From Limnohabitans sp. Jir72 (GTDB lineage: Bacteria; Pseudomonadota; Gammaproteobacteria; Burkholderiales; Burkholderiaceae_C): a DNA stretch of 64,000 bases. Location of the stretch: positions 214,286 to 278,285 of the forward strand of contig NZ_NESC01000006.1 in assembly GCF_003063575.1 (NCBI RefSeq), in the 5' to 3' direction. Of this stretch, positions 8,523 to 17,464 are shown in pieces (position 1 is the first letter of the stretch; each line of letters starts with the position of its first letter). The translations under genes and the position numbers were made by a program. The notes below the pieces were generated by a model. The model had not been told where the DNA came from. It saw only the letters and a program-made list of their open reading frames with translations, and did no database searches.

Positions 8523-9488
8523 ATGCAGCGCCGTGAATTAATTTTGGCCGCTGTGGCCGCCTTGCCTTGGGCTGCGCAGGCCCAGACTCAGTCTTGGCCC
8601 ACCAAACCGATCCGCCTGATCGTGCCTTTCCCACCGGGTGGCACCACCGATGTGGTCACACGCCTGGTCGCTGCCGAGTTGACCAAGGCCTTGGGCCAGA
8701 GCGTGGTGGTGGACAACAAACCCGGCGCGGGCACCGTGCTGGGCGTGGACCTGGCCGCCAAGTCGCCGCCCGATGGCCATACCTTGGTGACCGTGGCCAA
8801 CAGCTTTTGTGTGAATCAAACGCTGGTGAAAAACCTGCCTTACGACGGCCTGCGCGACCTGCGCCCGGTCGGTCTCATGGGCATGTCCGAGCATGTGTTG
8901 GCCACGCACCCTGGCAGCGGCCTCAAGACCGTGGCCGACCTGATCGCGGCGGCCAAAAAGCAACCCGGCAAGCTCAGCTATGCCTCGTTTGGCGCGGGCA
9001 CTTCAGCCCACATCGCGGGGGCCATGCTCGAAGCGCAAGCCGGCATTGAGATGATCCATGCGCCCTACAAAGGCCAGGCCCCGGCACTCAACGATTTGAT
9101 CGGTGGTCAGGTCACGGTGATGTTCGGTAACTGGCCCGAGTTCCGTCAGCATGTGCAAAGCGGCAAGCTCGTCGCCCTGGGCATGGCCACGGCCAAGCGC
9201 TCGCCACTGGCACCGCAAATCGCCACACTCACCGAACAAGGCTTGCCGATTGAATCCAACTCTTGGAACGGCATCCTCACGCGCAGCGGCACGCCCGATG
9301 CGGTGGTGCAGAGGCTGAACGCCGAGATCAACAAAGCCCTGCAAACGCCCACTGTGGTGCAAGCCTTTCAGGAAGGCGGCATCGTCTCGTTGGCTGCCAG
9401 CCCCGAGCGCTTTGCGGCCTTCATCCGCAGCGAGACCGATAAATACGCGCAGGTGATCCGCAAAGCGGGCATCACCGCCGAGAGCTGA
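8523..9488 (+). CDS. Bug/TctC-family periplasmic solute receptor (hpa cluster)
   Basis: A 321-residue tripartite tricarboxylate transporter receptor of the Bug family, which is greatly expanded in Burkholderiales. It opens with a signal peptide (MQRRELILAAVAALPWAAQAQ, cut near residue 21). The mature start is IRLIVPFPPGGTTDVV, followed by VVDNKPGAG and the later GQVTVMFGNWPE segment. These receptors bind small carboxylates in the periplasm. No TctA/TctB membrane partners lie in this window, so it must share a permease encoded elsewhere or act as an orphan receptor. Location between hpaE and hpaD suggests an aromatic acid such as 4-hydroxyphenylacetate as ligand, which is inference. Confidence 0.88.
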   Translation: MQRRELILAAVAALPWAAQAQTQSWPTKPIRLIVPFPPGGTTDVVTRLVAAELTKALGQSVVVDNKPGAGTVLGVDLAAKSPPDGHTLVTVANSFCVNQTLVKNLPYDGLRDLRPVGLMGMSEHVLATHPGSGLKTVADLIAAAKKQPGKLSYASFGAGTSAHIAGAMLEAQAGIEMIHAPYKGQAPALNDLIGGQVTVMFGNWPEFRQHVQSGKLVALGMATAKRSPLAPQIATLTEQGLPIESNSWNGILTRSGTPDAVVQRLNAEINKALQTPTVVQAFQEGGIVSLAASPERFAAFIRSETDKYAQVIRKAGITAES

Positions 9489-9537
9489 ACAAGGAAAACA
9501 CAAATGGGACAACTCGACAACGCAAGGAGTGCTCGCC

Positions 9538-10464
9538 ATGGGTAAGCTCGCACTCGCCGCCAAAATCACCCACGTGCCCAGCATGTACCTGAGTGAGATC
9601 CCTGGCCCGCGTTTTGGCACGCGCCAAAGCGCCATCGATGGCCACAAAGAAATCAGCCGCCGCTGCCGCGCCCTGGGGGTGGACACGCTGGTGGTGTTCG
9701 ACACGCACTGGTTGGTCAACGCGAATTACCACATCAACTGCGCGCCGCACTTCAAGGGCAGCTACACCAGCAATGAGTTGCCGCACTTCATCAACCACAT
9801 GGCTTTTGAGTCACCGGGCAACCCCGAGCTGGGGCACCTGCTGGCCAAAGTGGCCAACGCGCACGGCGTGGAAACGCTGGCGCACGACAACACCACGCTC
9901 GACCCCGAGTACGGCACGCTGGTGCCGCTGCGCTACATGAACGAAGACCAGCACTTCAAGGTGATCTCGGTGTCGGCCCTGTGCATGGTGCATTACCTGA
10001 ACGACAGCGCACGTTTAGGTTGGGCCATGCGCGAGGCGGTGGAAAAGCATTACGACGGCAAGGTGGCCTTTCTGGCCAGTGGCTCGCTCAGTCACCGCTT
10101 TGCCCAAAACGGCTTGGCACCTGAATTCGCCCACAAGATCTGGAGCCCTTTTTTAGAGCAGCTCGACAAGCAGGTGCTGCAGATGTGGGGCAACCGCGAG
10201 TGGAAAGCGTTTTGCGAGATGCTGCCCGAGTACGCCAGCAAAGGCCACGGCGAAGGCTTCATGCACGACACCGCCATGCTGATGGGCGCTTTGGGCTGGA
10301 CCGGCTACGACGGCGCGGCCGAGATCGTGACCCCTTACTTTGGGGCCAGCGGCACGGGTCAGCTGAATGCGATTTTTGAAGTGACGCCGCAAAAAGGCGA
10401 GCACATCCCGGTGGCGCAGGCCAGTAGCGTGCAAGGCTATACCGCTGTGAGCACCCGGTTATGA
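9538..10464 (+). CDS. hpaD: 3,4-dihydroxyphenylacetate 2,3-dioxygenase, HpaD (extradiol, LigB-type)
   Basis: A 308-residue class III extradiol dioxygenase that opens the ring of homoprotocatechuate next to the diol. The LigB fold is indicated by KITHVPSMYLSE near the start, VVFDTHWLVN, LPHFINHM and LASGSLSHRFAQ, which supply histidines and an acidic residue for the ferrous iron. The length matches HpaD/HpcB enzymes of the non-VOC type. The ATG at 9538 has AAGGAG 8 nt upstream. It is followed by a hairpin and then hpaF. The product feeds HpaE, encoded 1.5 kb upstream. Confidence 0.92.
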   Translation: MGKLALAAKITHVPSMYLSEIPGPRFGTRQSAIDGHKEISRRCRALGVDTLVVFDTHWLVNANYHINCAPHFKGSYTSNELPHFINHMAFESPGNPELGHLLAKVANAHGVETLAHDNTTLDPEYGTLVPLRYMNEDQHFKVISVSALCMVHYLNDSARLGWAMREAVEKHYDGKVAFLASGSLSHRFAQNGLAPEFAHKIWSPFLEQLDKQVLQMWGNREWKAFCEMLPEYASKGHGEGFMHDTAMLMGALGWTGYDGAAEIVTPYFGASGTGQLNAIFEVTPQKGEHIPVAQASSVQGYTAVSTRL

Positions 10465-10479
10465 AGATGAGTTCTACCC

Positions 10480-10552
10480 GTAGGTCGGCGGCTTCAGCCC
10501 CGACATGGACCTTTGCCAAACCACGAACGTCGGACCTGAAGGTCCGACCTAC
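10480..10552. repeat. Intergenic hairpin, hpaD-hpaF gap
   Basis: Imperfect arms 10480-10504 and 10529-10552 share GTAGGTCGG at the outer end, CTTCAG in the middle and CCGAC at the inner end when one arm is reversed and complemented. A single GTAGGTCGG-type arm, without partner, recurs near 23933. This is a different palindrome sequence from the one before hpaE. Confidence 0.7.
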
Positions 10553-10564
10553 AAAGACCTCGCC

Positions 10565-10996
10565 ATGCCCCATCTTGTGATCCTCTACACCGGCCAGCTC
10601 GATGCCGAAGTCCACATGACCACGCTGTGCCGCCAGATGGCCGACGCCATGCTCACCGTGCAAGACGAAGCAGGCAAACAGGTTTTCCCCACGGGTGGCA
10701 CGCGTGTGCTGGCTTACCCGGCGCCGCACTACGCCGTGGCCGATGGCGGCGCGGCGGGCCAGGCAGCAGGTGGCACGGGCGACTACGCCTTTGTGTACCT
10801 GAACGTGCGCATGGGCCGAGGCCGCAGCGAGGCCACCCAGCAAAGCGCTGGGCAGACATTGGTCGAGGTGGCCAAAGCCTTTTTTGCCCCCGTGATGGCG
10901 CAGCGCCACATCGGCATCACGTTGCAGATCGATGTTGGGCCTGAGGTGTTTGACGCCAAGCACAGCAACCTGCATCCGCTGTTCAACAAAACCTGA
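10565..10996 (+). CDS. hpaF: 5-carboxymethyl-2-hydroxymuconate delta-isomerase, HpaF
   Basis: A 143-residue tautomerase-superfamily enzyme (CHMI). The start MPHLVILYTGQ places Pro2 at the mature N-terminus after Met removal, as needed for the catalytic base, and this decides the start at 10565. The internal segment FVYLNVRMGRGR and the final LQIDVGPEVFDAKHSNL are typical of HpaF. It acts after HpaE, isomerising 5-carboxymethyl-2-hydroxymuconate before decarboxylation by HpaG. It lies between hpaD and hpaH with a hairpin on each side. Confidence 0.88.
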   Translation: MPHLVILYTGQLDAEVHMTTLCRQMADAMLTVQDEAGKQVFPTGGTRVLAYPAPHYAVADGGAAGQAAGGTGDYAFVYLNVRMGRGRSEATQQSAGQTLVEVAKAFFAPVMAQRHIGITLQIDVGPEVFDAKHSNLHPLFNKT

Positions 10997-11017
10997 TGGG
11001 CCCCTGACGAGATGCGG

Positions 11018-11083
11018 GCGCCGCGCCCTCGCGGCGATGACCCCTCAACACCCCTGAAACCATCGCGGCGAGGGCGCCGCTTC
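11018..11083. repeat. Intergenic hairpin, hpaF-hpaH gap
   Basis: The arms 11018-11039 and 11061-11083 pair well through GCCCTCGC and GGCGATG versus CATCGC and GCGAGGGC, with a short loop. Its core resembles the hairpin before hpaE (a CGCCCTCG-type core) but the arm sequence is distinct. It ends 13 bp before the hpaH start, so it could also hide or expose that ribosome binding region. Confidence 0.7.
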
Positions 11084-11095
11084 TACAGGAACACC

Positions 11096-11911
11096 ATGTT
11101 TGACGACGCATTGATCCAGCAGCTCGCACACGAGCTCAACCAGTCCGAAAAATCCCGCGTGCAGATCGAGCACTTTTCCAAGCGCTTCCCGGGCATGACG
11201 ATCGAAGACGGCTACCGCATCAACCGCGCCTGGATGCGGATCAAGTTCGCCGAGGGGCGCACCATGATCGGCCACAAGATCGGGCTGACGAGCCGAGCCA
11301 TGCAGGTCTCGAGCCAGATCGACGAGCCGGACTACGGCACGCTGCTGGATGACATGCGCTACACCTGCACGCCCGGTCAGGTGCTGGACATTCCCTTCAC
11401 CGATTTCATTGCCCCGCGTGTCGAGGTGGAACTGGCCTTCATCCTCAAGAAGGAACTGCGCGGCCCGAACGTGACCGTGCAGCAGGTGCTGGATGCCACC
11501 GACTACGTGACACCGGCGATTGAGATCATCGATTCGCGCATCGAACAGTTCGACCGCCACACCAAGGTCATGCGCAAGGTGTACGACACCATCAGCGACA
11601 ACGCCGCCAATGCGGGCATCGTGCTCGGAGCCAATCGGGTCGACCCGCTGACCACCGACTTGCCCTGGTGCGGTGCGGTCTTGCGCCAAAACGGCGTGGT
11701 CGAAGAAACCGGCCTGGCAGCAGGCGTGCAAGGGCACCCGGCCGTGGGCATCGCCTGGCTGGCCAACAAGCTCGCGCCTTGGGGCGAGCACTTGCAAGCA
11801 GGGGAAATTGTTCTCGCCGGTTCATTCACCAAACCAGCGCTTGCCAAAGTGGGCGATGTGTTTGACGCCGACTACGGGCCGCTGGGCAAGTTGGAGTTCC
11901 GTTTTGTTTGA
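11096..11911 (+). CDS. hpaH: 2-oxo-hept-3-ene-1,7-dioate hydratase, HpaH
   Basis: A 271-residue hydratase of the MhpD/HpaH group (FAH-like fold), which adds water to 2-oxo-hept-3-ene-1,7-dioate. Signatures are the N-terminal [14 protein letters not shown], the glycine-rich [12 protein letters not shown], the acidic metal site [10 protein letters not shown], and the late segment [12 protein letters not shown]. The length fits HpaH (about 265-270). An upstream open extension from 11012 runs through the hairpin and is not used. Its product, 4-hydroxy-2-oxoheptanedioate, is the substrate of HpaI encoded next. Confidence 0.92.
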   Translation: MFDDALIQQLAHELNQSEKSRVQIEHFSKRFPGMTIEDGYRINRAWMRIKFAEGRTMIGHKIGLTSRAMQVSSQIDEPDYGTLLDDMRYTCTPGQVLDIPFTDFIAPRVEVELAFILKKELRGPNVTVQQVLDATDYVTPAIEIIDSRIEQFDRHTKVMRKVYDTISDNAANAGIVLGANRVDPLTTDLPWCGAVLRQNGVVEETGLAAGVQGHPAVGIAWLANKLAPWGEHLQAGEIVLAGSFTKPALAKVGDVFDADYGPLGKLEFRFV

Positions 11912-11940
11912 GGTTTTGCCTTCTGCACGCTCTAACGGGT

Positions 11941-12026
11941 GCCTGTCGCAACCGGGCTGGCGGCCCGGGCTCAGAGGCGCTTCGCTTTGCCACATCGCCC
12001 AAACCGCCAGCCCGGCCACGACAGGC
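11941..12026. repeat. Intergenic hairpin, hpaH-hpaI gap
   Basis: Arms 11941-11963 and 12004-12026 (23 nt each) are complementary except at three central positions; the outer end reads GCCTGTCG and the inner end CGGGCTGGCGG. The loop is about 40 nt. This is the fourth unlike palindrome in the cluster. Confidence 0.75.
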
Positions 12027-12055
12027 CTTGGCGCATTCAAACAGGAAAACACACC

Positions 12056-12868
12056 ATGCTGACACCCGTGAACACCTTCAAACAAGCCCTCAAAAACAAA
12101 AGCCCCCAGATCGGCCTGTGGATGGGCCTGGCCAGTGACTACAGCGCCGAAATTTGTGCGCTGGCCGGCTTCGACTGGCTGGTCATCGACGGCGAACACT
12201 CACCCAACAACCTGAGCAGCATCATCGCCCAGCTCAAGACGCTTGCCGCCTACCCGGGCAGCCATGCGGTGTGCCGCGTGCCCGTGGGTGACACGGCGCT
12301 CATCAAACAGTACCTGGACCTGGGCGCGCAAAACATCCTGGTGCCCATGGTCGACACGCCCGAACAAGCCGCGCAACTGGTGCAAGCCATGCGCTACCCG
12401 CAGAACGATGGTCAGGGCGGTGTGCGCGGCATGGCGGGCGCCCGTGCGTCGCGCTGGGGCCATTACACCGACTACTTCCAGCGCGCCAACGAAGAGGTTT
12501 GCCTCATCGTGCAGGTCGAGTCGCTCGAAGCGCTGAAGAACCTGGACGCGATTGCCAACACCCCCGGTGTGGACGGTGTGTTCATCGGCCCGGCCGACCT
12601 CTCGGCCAGCATGGGCCATGTGGGCAATGCCGCACACCCCGATGTGCAAGCCACCATTGCCGATGCCATCGCCCGTATCCTGAAGGCGGGCAAGGCCCCC
12701 GGTATCCTCACGCCCGATGAAAAACTGGCGCAACACTACCTGTCGCTGGGCGCCATCTTTGTCGCTGTGGGTTTGGACACGCAAATCCTGATGCGCCAGA
12801 CCAGTGACTTGGCTGCGCGCTTCAAACAGGTGGTGTCGCCTGCGGTCACCCCCGGTCAAACCTACTGA
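12056..12868 (+). CDS. hpaI: 4-hydroxy-2-oxoheptane-1,7-dioate aldolase, HpaI
   Basis: A 270-residue class II (metal-dependent) aldolase of the HpcH/HpaI family that splits the seven-carbon dioate into pyruvate and succinic semialdehyde. The diagnostic segments are [28 protein letters not shown], the catalytic-arginine strand AVCRVPVGD, and [14 protein letters not shown]; the ordered acidic residues bind the metal. The start [12 protein letters not shown] at 12056 follows a plausible GGAAAAC leader. Only 11 bp separate its stop from the next gene, a dehydratase, so the hpa transcript may extend into the following module. Confidence 0.93.
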   Translation: MLTPVNTFKQALKNKSPQIGLWMGLASDYSAEICALAGFDWLVIDGEHSPNNLSSIIAQLKTLAAYPGSHAVCRVPVGDTALIKQYLDLGAQNILVPMVDTPEQAAQLVQAMRYPQNDGQGGVRGMAGARASRWGHYTDYFQRANEEVCLIVQVESLEALKNLDAIANTPGVDGVFIGPADLSASMGHVGNAAHPDVQATIADAIARILKAGKAPGILTPDEKLAQHYLSLGAIFVAVGLDTQILMRQTSDLAARFKQVVSPAVTPGQTY

Positions 12869-12879
12869 AGCGGGCCGGC

Positions 12880-14610
12880 ATGAGCACTGACAAAGCGCCC
12901 CGCAAATTCCGATCGGCCACGATCTACGAAGGCACGATCCGCGCCACCACGCGCAGCTTTTTGCATGCGCTGGGGCAGGATGAGGAAGACATCGCTCGCC
13001 CGCATGTGGGCGTGTTCCACACGGGCGGCGAGATGAGCCCCTGCAACCTCAACCTGCGTGATCAGGCTCAGCACGCCAAAACCGGCATTTATGCCGCTGG
13101 CGGCACGCCCCACGAGTGCCCGGTGATCTCGGTGTCCGATGGTCTGACCATGGCGCATTCGGGCATGCGTTTTTCGCTGATCTCGCGCGAGTTGATCGCC
13201 GACAGCGTGGAGGCCTCGGTGCGCGGCCACCAGTGGGACGGCATCTTTGGCATCGGGGCCTGCGACAAGAACTTGCCGGGCTTGATGATGGGCATGGTGC
13301 GCTGCAATGTGCCCAGCGTGTTCGTGCATGGCGGCTCGGCCTTGCCCGGCCAGATGCCCGGGGTGCATGGCCGTGACCTGAACGTGGTCGACACCTACGA
13401 AACCATAGGCAAGGTGCTGGCCGGTGACGCGACCCAGGACGAGCTGGACGCCATGAGCCGCGCCTGCCTGCCCACCGCAGGCGCTTGCGCTGGCCAATTC
13501 ACCGCCAACACCATGGGCATGGTGTCCGAGGCGCTGGGCCTGGCCCCCATCGGGTCGAGCATGGTGCCTGCCGTCTTCAGCGAGCGCGCACCGATGCTGC
13601 GCCGCGCCGCCAAAACCCTGATGGCGGCAGTGATGGGCGACGCGCCCTTGCCGCGCGACATCGTCACGCGCCAGGCACTTGAAAACGCTTGCGCCGTGGT
13701 CTCCGCCACGGGCGGCTCGACCAATGCGGCGCTGCACATCCCGGCGATCGCCCACGAGGCGGGCATCCGCTTTCATTTGGACGATGTGGCCGAGGTGTTT
13801 GCCCGCACCCCGCTGATTGCCGACTTGCGGCCCGGTGGCCAATACCTGGCGCGCGACATGTTCTACATCGGTGGTGCAGGCGTGGTGCTGCGTGAGTTGC
13901 TGCGCACAGGCCATTTGCATGGCGATGTGCTCACCTATACCGGCCGCACCCTGGCGCAAGAGCTGGCCACGGCCAACGCGCCCGATGGCCAGGTGGTGCA
14001 TTCGGTCGAGCAGGCCTTGTCGCTGGACGGGGGCCTGGCCGTGCTCAAAGGCAATCTGTGCCCGGATGGTGCGTTGCTCAAGACGGCTGGCCTCAAAACA
14101 CTGGTGCACCAGGGGCCTGCGCGCGTGTTTGAATCCGAAGAACAGGCCCAGGCTGCGGTGCAGGCCATGCGCTACCAGCCAGGCGATGTGCTGGTGATCC
14201 GCAACGAAGGCCCCAAAGGCAGCCCAGGCATGCGTGAGATGCTGGGCATCACCGCTTTGCTCTATGGGCAAGGCATGGGCGACAAGGTGGCTTTGCTCAC
14301 CGACGGACGGTTTTCGGGTGCTACGCGGGGCTTGTGCATCGGTTATGCAGGCCCTGAAGCGGCAGACCGGGGCCCAATTGCCGCGCTGCGCGATGGCGAC
14401 ATCATCACCATCGACGCACGGCCCGAGACGCGCAGCATTGCCGTGCAGCTGAGCGACGCCGAACTGGCGCAACGCCTGGCCCAGCTGCCTGCAGTGGCTG
14501 CGCCGCCGCTTGGCGGCTTGCTCGAAAAGTATGCTTTGACCGTCCGCCCCAGCCACCAAGGGGCGGTCACCCATTCCGGCGCAGTCCATTGGCTGCGCGA
14601 TGAATCTTGA
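12880..14610 (+). CDS. IlvD/Edd-family dehydratase (dihydroxy-acid dehydratase-like)
   Basis: A 576-residue Fe-S dehydratase. The three cysteines expected for a [2Fe-2S] IlvD-type cluster are present: C55 (EMSPCNLNL), C128 (GACDKNLPG) and C203 ([13 protein letters not shown]). The C-terminal [11 protein letters not shown] loop is also intact. IlvD makes 2-oxo acids for branched-chain amino acids, but close relatives dehydrate sugar acids such as xylonate, arabonate or gluconate. Its neighbours are a Bug receptor, a class II aldolase and a PanE-like reductase, with no ilv or pan biosynthetic genes. A catabolic sugar-acid or hydroxy-acid role is therefore at least as likely as valine/isoleucine synthesis. 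The family call is firm; the substrate is open. Confidence 0.85.
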   Translation: MSTDKAPRKFRSATIYEGTIRATTRSFLHALGQDEEDIARPHVGVFHTGGEMSPCNLNLRDQAQHAKTGIYAAGGTPHECPVISVSDGLTMAHSGMRFSLISRELIADSVEASVRGHQWDGIFGIGACDKNLPGLMMGMVRCNVPSVFVHGGSALPGQMPGVHGRDLNVVDTYETIGKVLAGDATQDELDAMSRACLPTAGACAGQFTANTMGMVSEALGLAPIGSSMVPAVFSERAPMLRRAAKTLMAAVMGDAPLPRDIVTRQALENACAVVSATGGSTNAALHIPAIAHEAGIRFHLDDVAEVFARTPLIADLRPGGQYLARDMFYIGGAGVVLRELLRTGHLHGDVLTYTGRTLAQELATANAPDGQVVHSVEQALSLDGGLAVLKGNLCPDGALLKTAGLKTLVHQGPARVFESEEQAQAAVQAMRYQPGDVLVIRNEGPKGSPGMREMLGITALLYGQGMGDKVALLTDGRFSGATRGLCIGYAGPEAADRGPIAALRDGDIITIDARPETRSIAVQLSDAELAQRLAQLPAVAAPPLGGLLEKYALTVRPSHQGAVTHSGAVHWLRDES

Positions 14611-14649
14611 TTTTTGTGCGTGTGTTTTAACTTCCAACAGGAGACTTCC

Positions 14650-15639
14650 ATGAGCATTTCCCGTCGTCAATTCGTTCAATCCACCAGCGCTGGTGCTTTG
14701 CTGGCCAGCTTGGGCCAACAGGTCATGGCCCAGGCCCAGATTGAGAGCTTCAAGATCGTCACCGGCTTTGCCGCGGGCGGCACCTCGGACACCACCTGCC
14801 GCCGCGTGGCCACGCGCATGACCGGCACCTACGCCAAGGCCGCTGTGGTCGAAAACAAGACCGGCGCGGGCGGCCAGATCGCCATCCAATACGTCAAGAG
14901 CCAGCCGGCTGACGGCGCTACCATGCTGCAGACACCGACCTCGATGCTGACGATCTACCCGCACATCTACAAAAAGCTCAGCTACGACCCGGCCACCGAC
15001 CTGAGCCCCGTGTCGATCGCTTGTGTGTTCGATTTCGGCTTTGCCGTGGGCCCTGCCGTGCCTGAGAGCGTCAAGAACATCAACGACTTCATGGCCTGGG
15101 CCAAGGCCAACCCGGCGCAGGCCAACTTTGGGTCGCCCGCCGCAGGGTCCACGCCGCACTTTGTGGGCGCCTTGCTGGGCCGCCATGCGGGTGTCGAGAT
15201 CAAGCACGTGGCTTACCGCGGCACCCAACCGGCCATGTTGGACCTGCTGGGCGGCCAGATTGCCGCCGTCAGCGGCCCGATCGGCGACATCACCCAGCAC
15301 CTGCCCACGGGCAAGGTCCGCATCCTGGCCACGTCCGGTGCCAAGCGCAACCGTTTTGCGCCCGATGTGCCCACCTATGCCGAGCAAGGCCTCAAGGACA
15401 TGGTGCACAGCGAATGGTTCGCTTTCTTCCTGCCCGCCAAGGCAACGCCTGACGTGGTGGCACGCCTGAACGCTGCCGTCAAAGCTGCTCTCGCGTCCAA
15501 GGATGTGGTGGACGGCTTGGCCACCTTCGGTCTGGAAGCCTTGTCCAGCACGCCTGCCGAGTTGTCCGAGCTGATCCGCAAGGACACCGCCAAGTGGGCA
15601 CCCATCGTCAAGACCATCGGCTTCACCGCCGAGGCTTGA
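14650..15639 (+). CDS. Bug/TctC-family periplasmic solute receptor (second module)
   Basis: A 329-residue Bug-family receptor with an N-terminal export signal that has a twin-arginine-like stretch (SRRQFVQST) followed by a hydrophobic core and an AQAQ cleavage region. The mature protein has FKIVTGFAAGGTSDTTCR, ENKTGAGGQIA and GSPAAGSTPHFVG, which line the carboxylate pocket in this family. AGGAGA lies about 6 nt upstream of the chosen ATG at 14650; upstream codons from 14614 have no signal. No permease subunits are adjacent. Sitting between a dehydratase and a class II aldolase, it probably delivers the acid those enzymes consume. Confidence 0.87.
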   Translation: MSISRRQFVQSTSAGALLASLGQQVMAQAQIESFKIVTGFAAGGTSDTTCRRVATRMTGTYAKAAVVENKTGAGGQIAIQYVKSQPADGATMLQTPTSMLTIYPHIYKKLSYDPATDLSPVSIACVFDFGFAVGPAVPESVKNINDFMAWAKANPAQANFGSPAAGSTPHFVGALLGRHAGVEIKHVAYRGTQPAMLDLLGGQIAAVSGPIGDITQHLPTGKVRILATSGAKRNRFAPDVPTYAEQGLKDMVHSEWFAFFLPAKATPDVVARLNAAVKAALASKDVVDGLATFGLEALSSTPAELSELIRKDTAKWAPIVKTIGFTAEA

Positions 15640-15667
15640 GTTTTTGATCCTGTCTGGAGTTCGCGCC

Positions 15668-16462
15668 ATGAATACCATTTTCAAATCTGTGCCCACCGAT
15701 GTGCCTGCACCGGTCCACATGCACCCTGATGAATGGCAGGCGCGGCTCCAGCTGGCCAGCTGTTACCGCGTGTTTGCCATGCTCGGCTGGACCGAGATGA
15801 TCTACAACCACATCACGCTGCGCCTGCCCGACAGCGTGACCGGTGGCGACAAGCAGTTTTTGATCAACCCCTTTGGCCTGCACTACAGCGAAGTCACCGC
15901 CAGCAACTTGGTCAAGATCAACATGCAAGGCGATGTGCTGGACGGCTCGTCCCACAAGGTCAACCCGGCAGGGTTCGTGGTCCATGCCACGCTGCATGCG
16001 GGCATTGAGGGCGCGCATTGCGTGATGCACACCCACACCACGGCGGGTGTGGCGGTGGCGTGCCTCAAAGACGGCCTCTCGCAAAGCAACTTTTATTCGG
16101 CGCAGCTGCACGACATGGTGGCGTACCACGATTTCGAGGGCATCACCATCCATGCCGAAGAGGGGCCGCGTGTCTTGCAAAGCATCGGCAACAAGCCCGC
16201 TGTGATCCTGCGCAACCACGGCCTTTTAACTTGGGGGCATACGTTGCCCCAGACCTTTGCGATCCTCTGGACACTGCAACGCGCCTGCGAAATCCAGCTG
16301 GCCACGCAGAGCATGGGCCAGCCCATCCCGGTGCCTGAAGCGGTGGCCGCCAATTGCACACGCGATGCGCTGCAGTTCAACCCCCACCACGGTGCGGGGC
16401 AAGACGTGTTTGACGCCTTGGTGCGTCAGGTGGACCGCATCGATACCGGGTGGCGCGCATGA
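15668..16462 (+). CDS. Class II aldolase/adducin family protein
   Basis: A 264-residue zinc-dependent aldolase/adducin-fold protein. The metal ligands are visible as HTHTTAG and the later RNHGLLTWG histidine, with the acidic LHYSEVTASNL and GSSHKVNPAG segments before them. Family members cleave sugar phosphates (fuculose- or ribulose-phosphate) or decarboxylate hydroxy-keto acids. The lack of a sugar kinase nearby makes a non-phosphorylated substrate plausible here. Its stop overlaps the start of the next gene (ATGA at 16459-16462), implying coupled expression with the PanE-like reductase. Confidence 0.85.
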   Translation: MNTIFKSVPTDVPAPVHMHPDEWQARLQLASCYRVFAMLGWTEMIYNHITLRLPDSVTGGDKQFLINPFGLHYSEVTASNLVKINMQGDVLDGSSHKVNPAGFVVHATLHAGIEGAHCVMHTHTTAGVAVACLKDGLSQSNFYSAQLHDMVAYHDFEGITIHAEEGPRVLQSIGNKPAVILRNHGLLTWGHTLPQTFAILWTLQRACEIQLATQSMGQPIPVPEAVAANCTRDALQFNPHHGAGQDVFDALVRQVDRIDTGWRA

Positions 16463-17460
16463 ACGCTGTCAACTTTCGCAAAGTCGCCATCGTGGGCGCA
16501 GGCGCCATCGGCGGTTGGATGGGTGTGCACCTGGCGCGTGCCGGTGCCCAAGTGAGCGTGCTGGCGCGTGGCGACACCTTGCAAGCCTTGCAAAAAAACG
16601 GTTTGCAGATGCACCAGGGCGGTGAACTGCACACCGTGCCGGTGGTGGCCAGCCAAGATGCGGTGGCACTGGGCGTGCAGGATCTGGTGGTGATCTCGGT
16701 CAAAGCGCCTGCTTTGGCTTCGGTGGCGGCGCAAGTGGGGCCGCTGATCGGCCCGCACACCGTCGTGCTGACGGCCATGAACGGTGTGCCCTGGTGGTTT
16801 TTGCAAGGCTTTGGCGGTCCGGTCGAAGGCCACTCCCTCAGCTCGGTGGACCCCCGCGGTGCCATTGCCCAAGCCTTGCCCGCCGCGCACATCATCGGTT
16901 GTGTGGTGCACGCCAGTTGTTCGGTTGATGCGCCGGGCGTGATCCGCCACCACTTTGGCGACGGGCTCATCGTGGGCGAACCTTCGGGCCAGCCCACAGC
17001 GCGTGTGCAGGCTTTGCATGCGCTGCTGCAAAAGGCTGGCTTCAATGCCACGCTGTCGCCACAGATTCAAAAAGACATTTGGTACAAGCTCTGGGGCAAT
17101 ATGACCGTCAACCCGGTCAGCGCCATCACCGGAGCGACCACCGACCGCATCCTCGACGACGATCTGGTGCGGGGCTTCATCTCGAACGTCATGCTGGAGG
17201 CCAAAGTGATTGGCGAGCGCATCGGCATCCCGATCGCGCAAGCCCCTGAGGACCGCCACGCCATGACCCGCAAGCTGGGCGCATTCAAGACCTCGATGCT
17301 GCAAGATGTTCAGGCGGGAAAGCCGGTGGAGCTCGATGCCCTGGTCAGCGCGGTGCGCGAGCTGGGTCAGCTGACGCAGGTGGCCACACCTTTCACCGAT
17401 GCGCTGCTGGGTTTGAGTCGCCTGCATGCCAAGGGGCTGGGCCTGTACCCCGCACAATGA
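16459..17460 (+). CDS. 2-dehydropantoate 2-reductase family protein (PanE/ApbA-like)
   Basis: A 333-residue NADP-dependent reductase. The N-terminal Rossmann motif VAIVGAGAIGGWMG is followed by the C-terminal helical ApbA domain with KDIWYKLWGNMTVNP, a strong PanE-family signature carrying the catalytic lysine. Classical PanE makes pantoate for coenzyme A, but many paralogues in catabolic clusters reduce or oxidise other 2-oxo or 2-hydroxy acids. The 4-bp overlap with the class II aldolase gene and the neighbouring Bug receptor argue for such a paralogue. The start at 16459 is 9 bp inside an alternative upstream ATG. Confidence 0.85.
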   Translation: MNAVNFRKVAIVGAGAIGGWMGVHLARAGAQVSVLARGDTLQALQKNGLQMHQGGELHTVPVVASQDAVALGVQDLVVISVKAPALASVAAQVGPLIGPHTVVLTAMNGVPWWFLQGFGGPVEGHSLSSVDPRGAIAQALPAAHIIGCVVHASCSVDAPGVIRHHFGDGLIVGEPSGQPTARVQALHALLQKAGFNATLSPQIQKDIWYKLWGNMTVNPVSAITGATTDRILDDDLVRGFISNVMLEAKVIGERIGIPIAQAPEDRHAMTRKLGAFKTSMLQDVQAGKPVELDALVSAVRELGQLTQVATPFTDALLGLSRLHAKGLGLYPAQ

Positions 17461-17464
17461 AGCC

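Noticed and set aside
12862..15720. A 952-codon open frame on the minus strand opposite the dehydratase and Bug genes
   Set aside because: The plus-strand genes have complete catalytic motifs and signal peptides. The minus frame is His/Gly/Arg-rich shadow sequence caused by high G+C.
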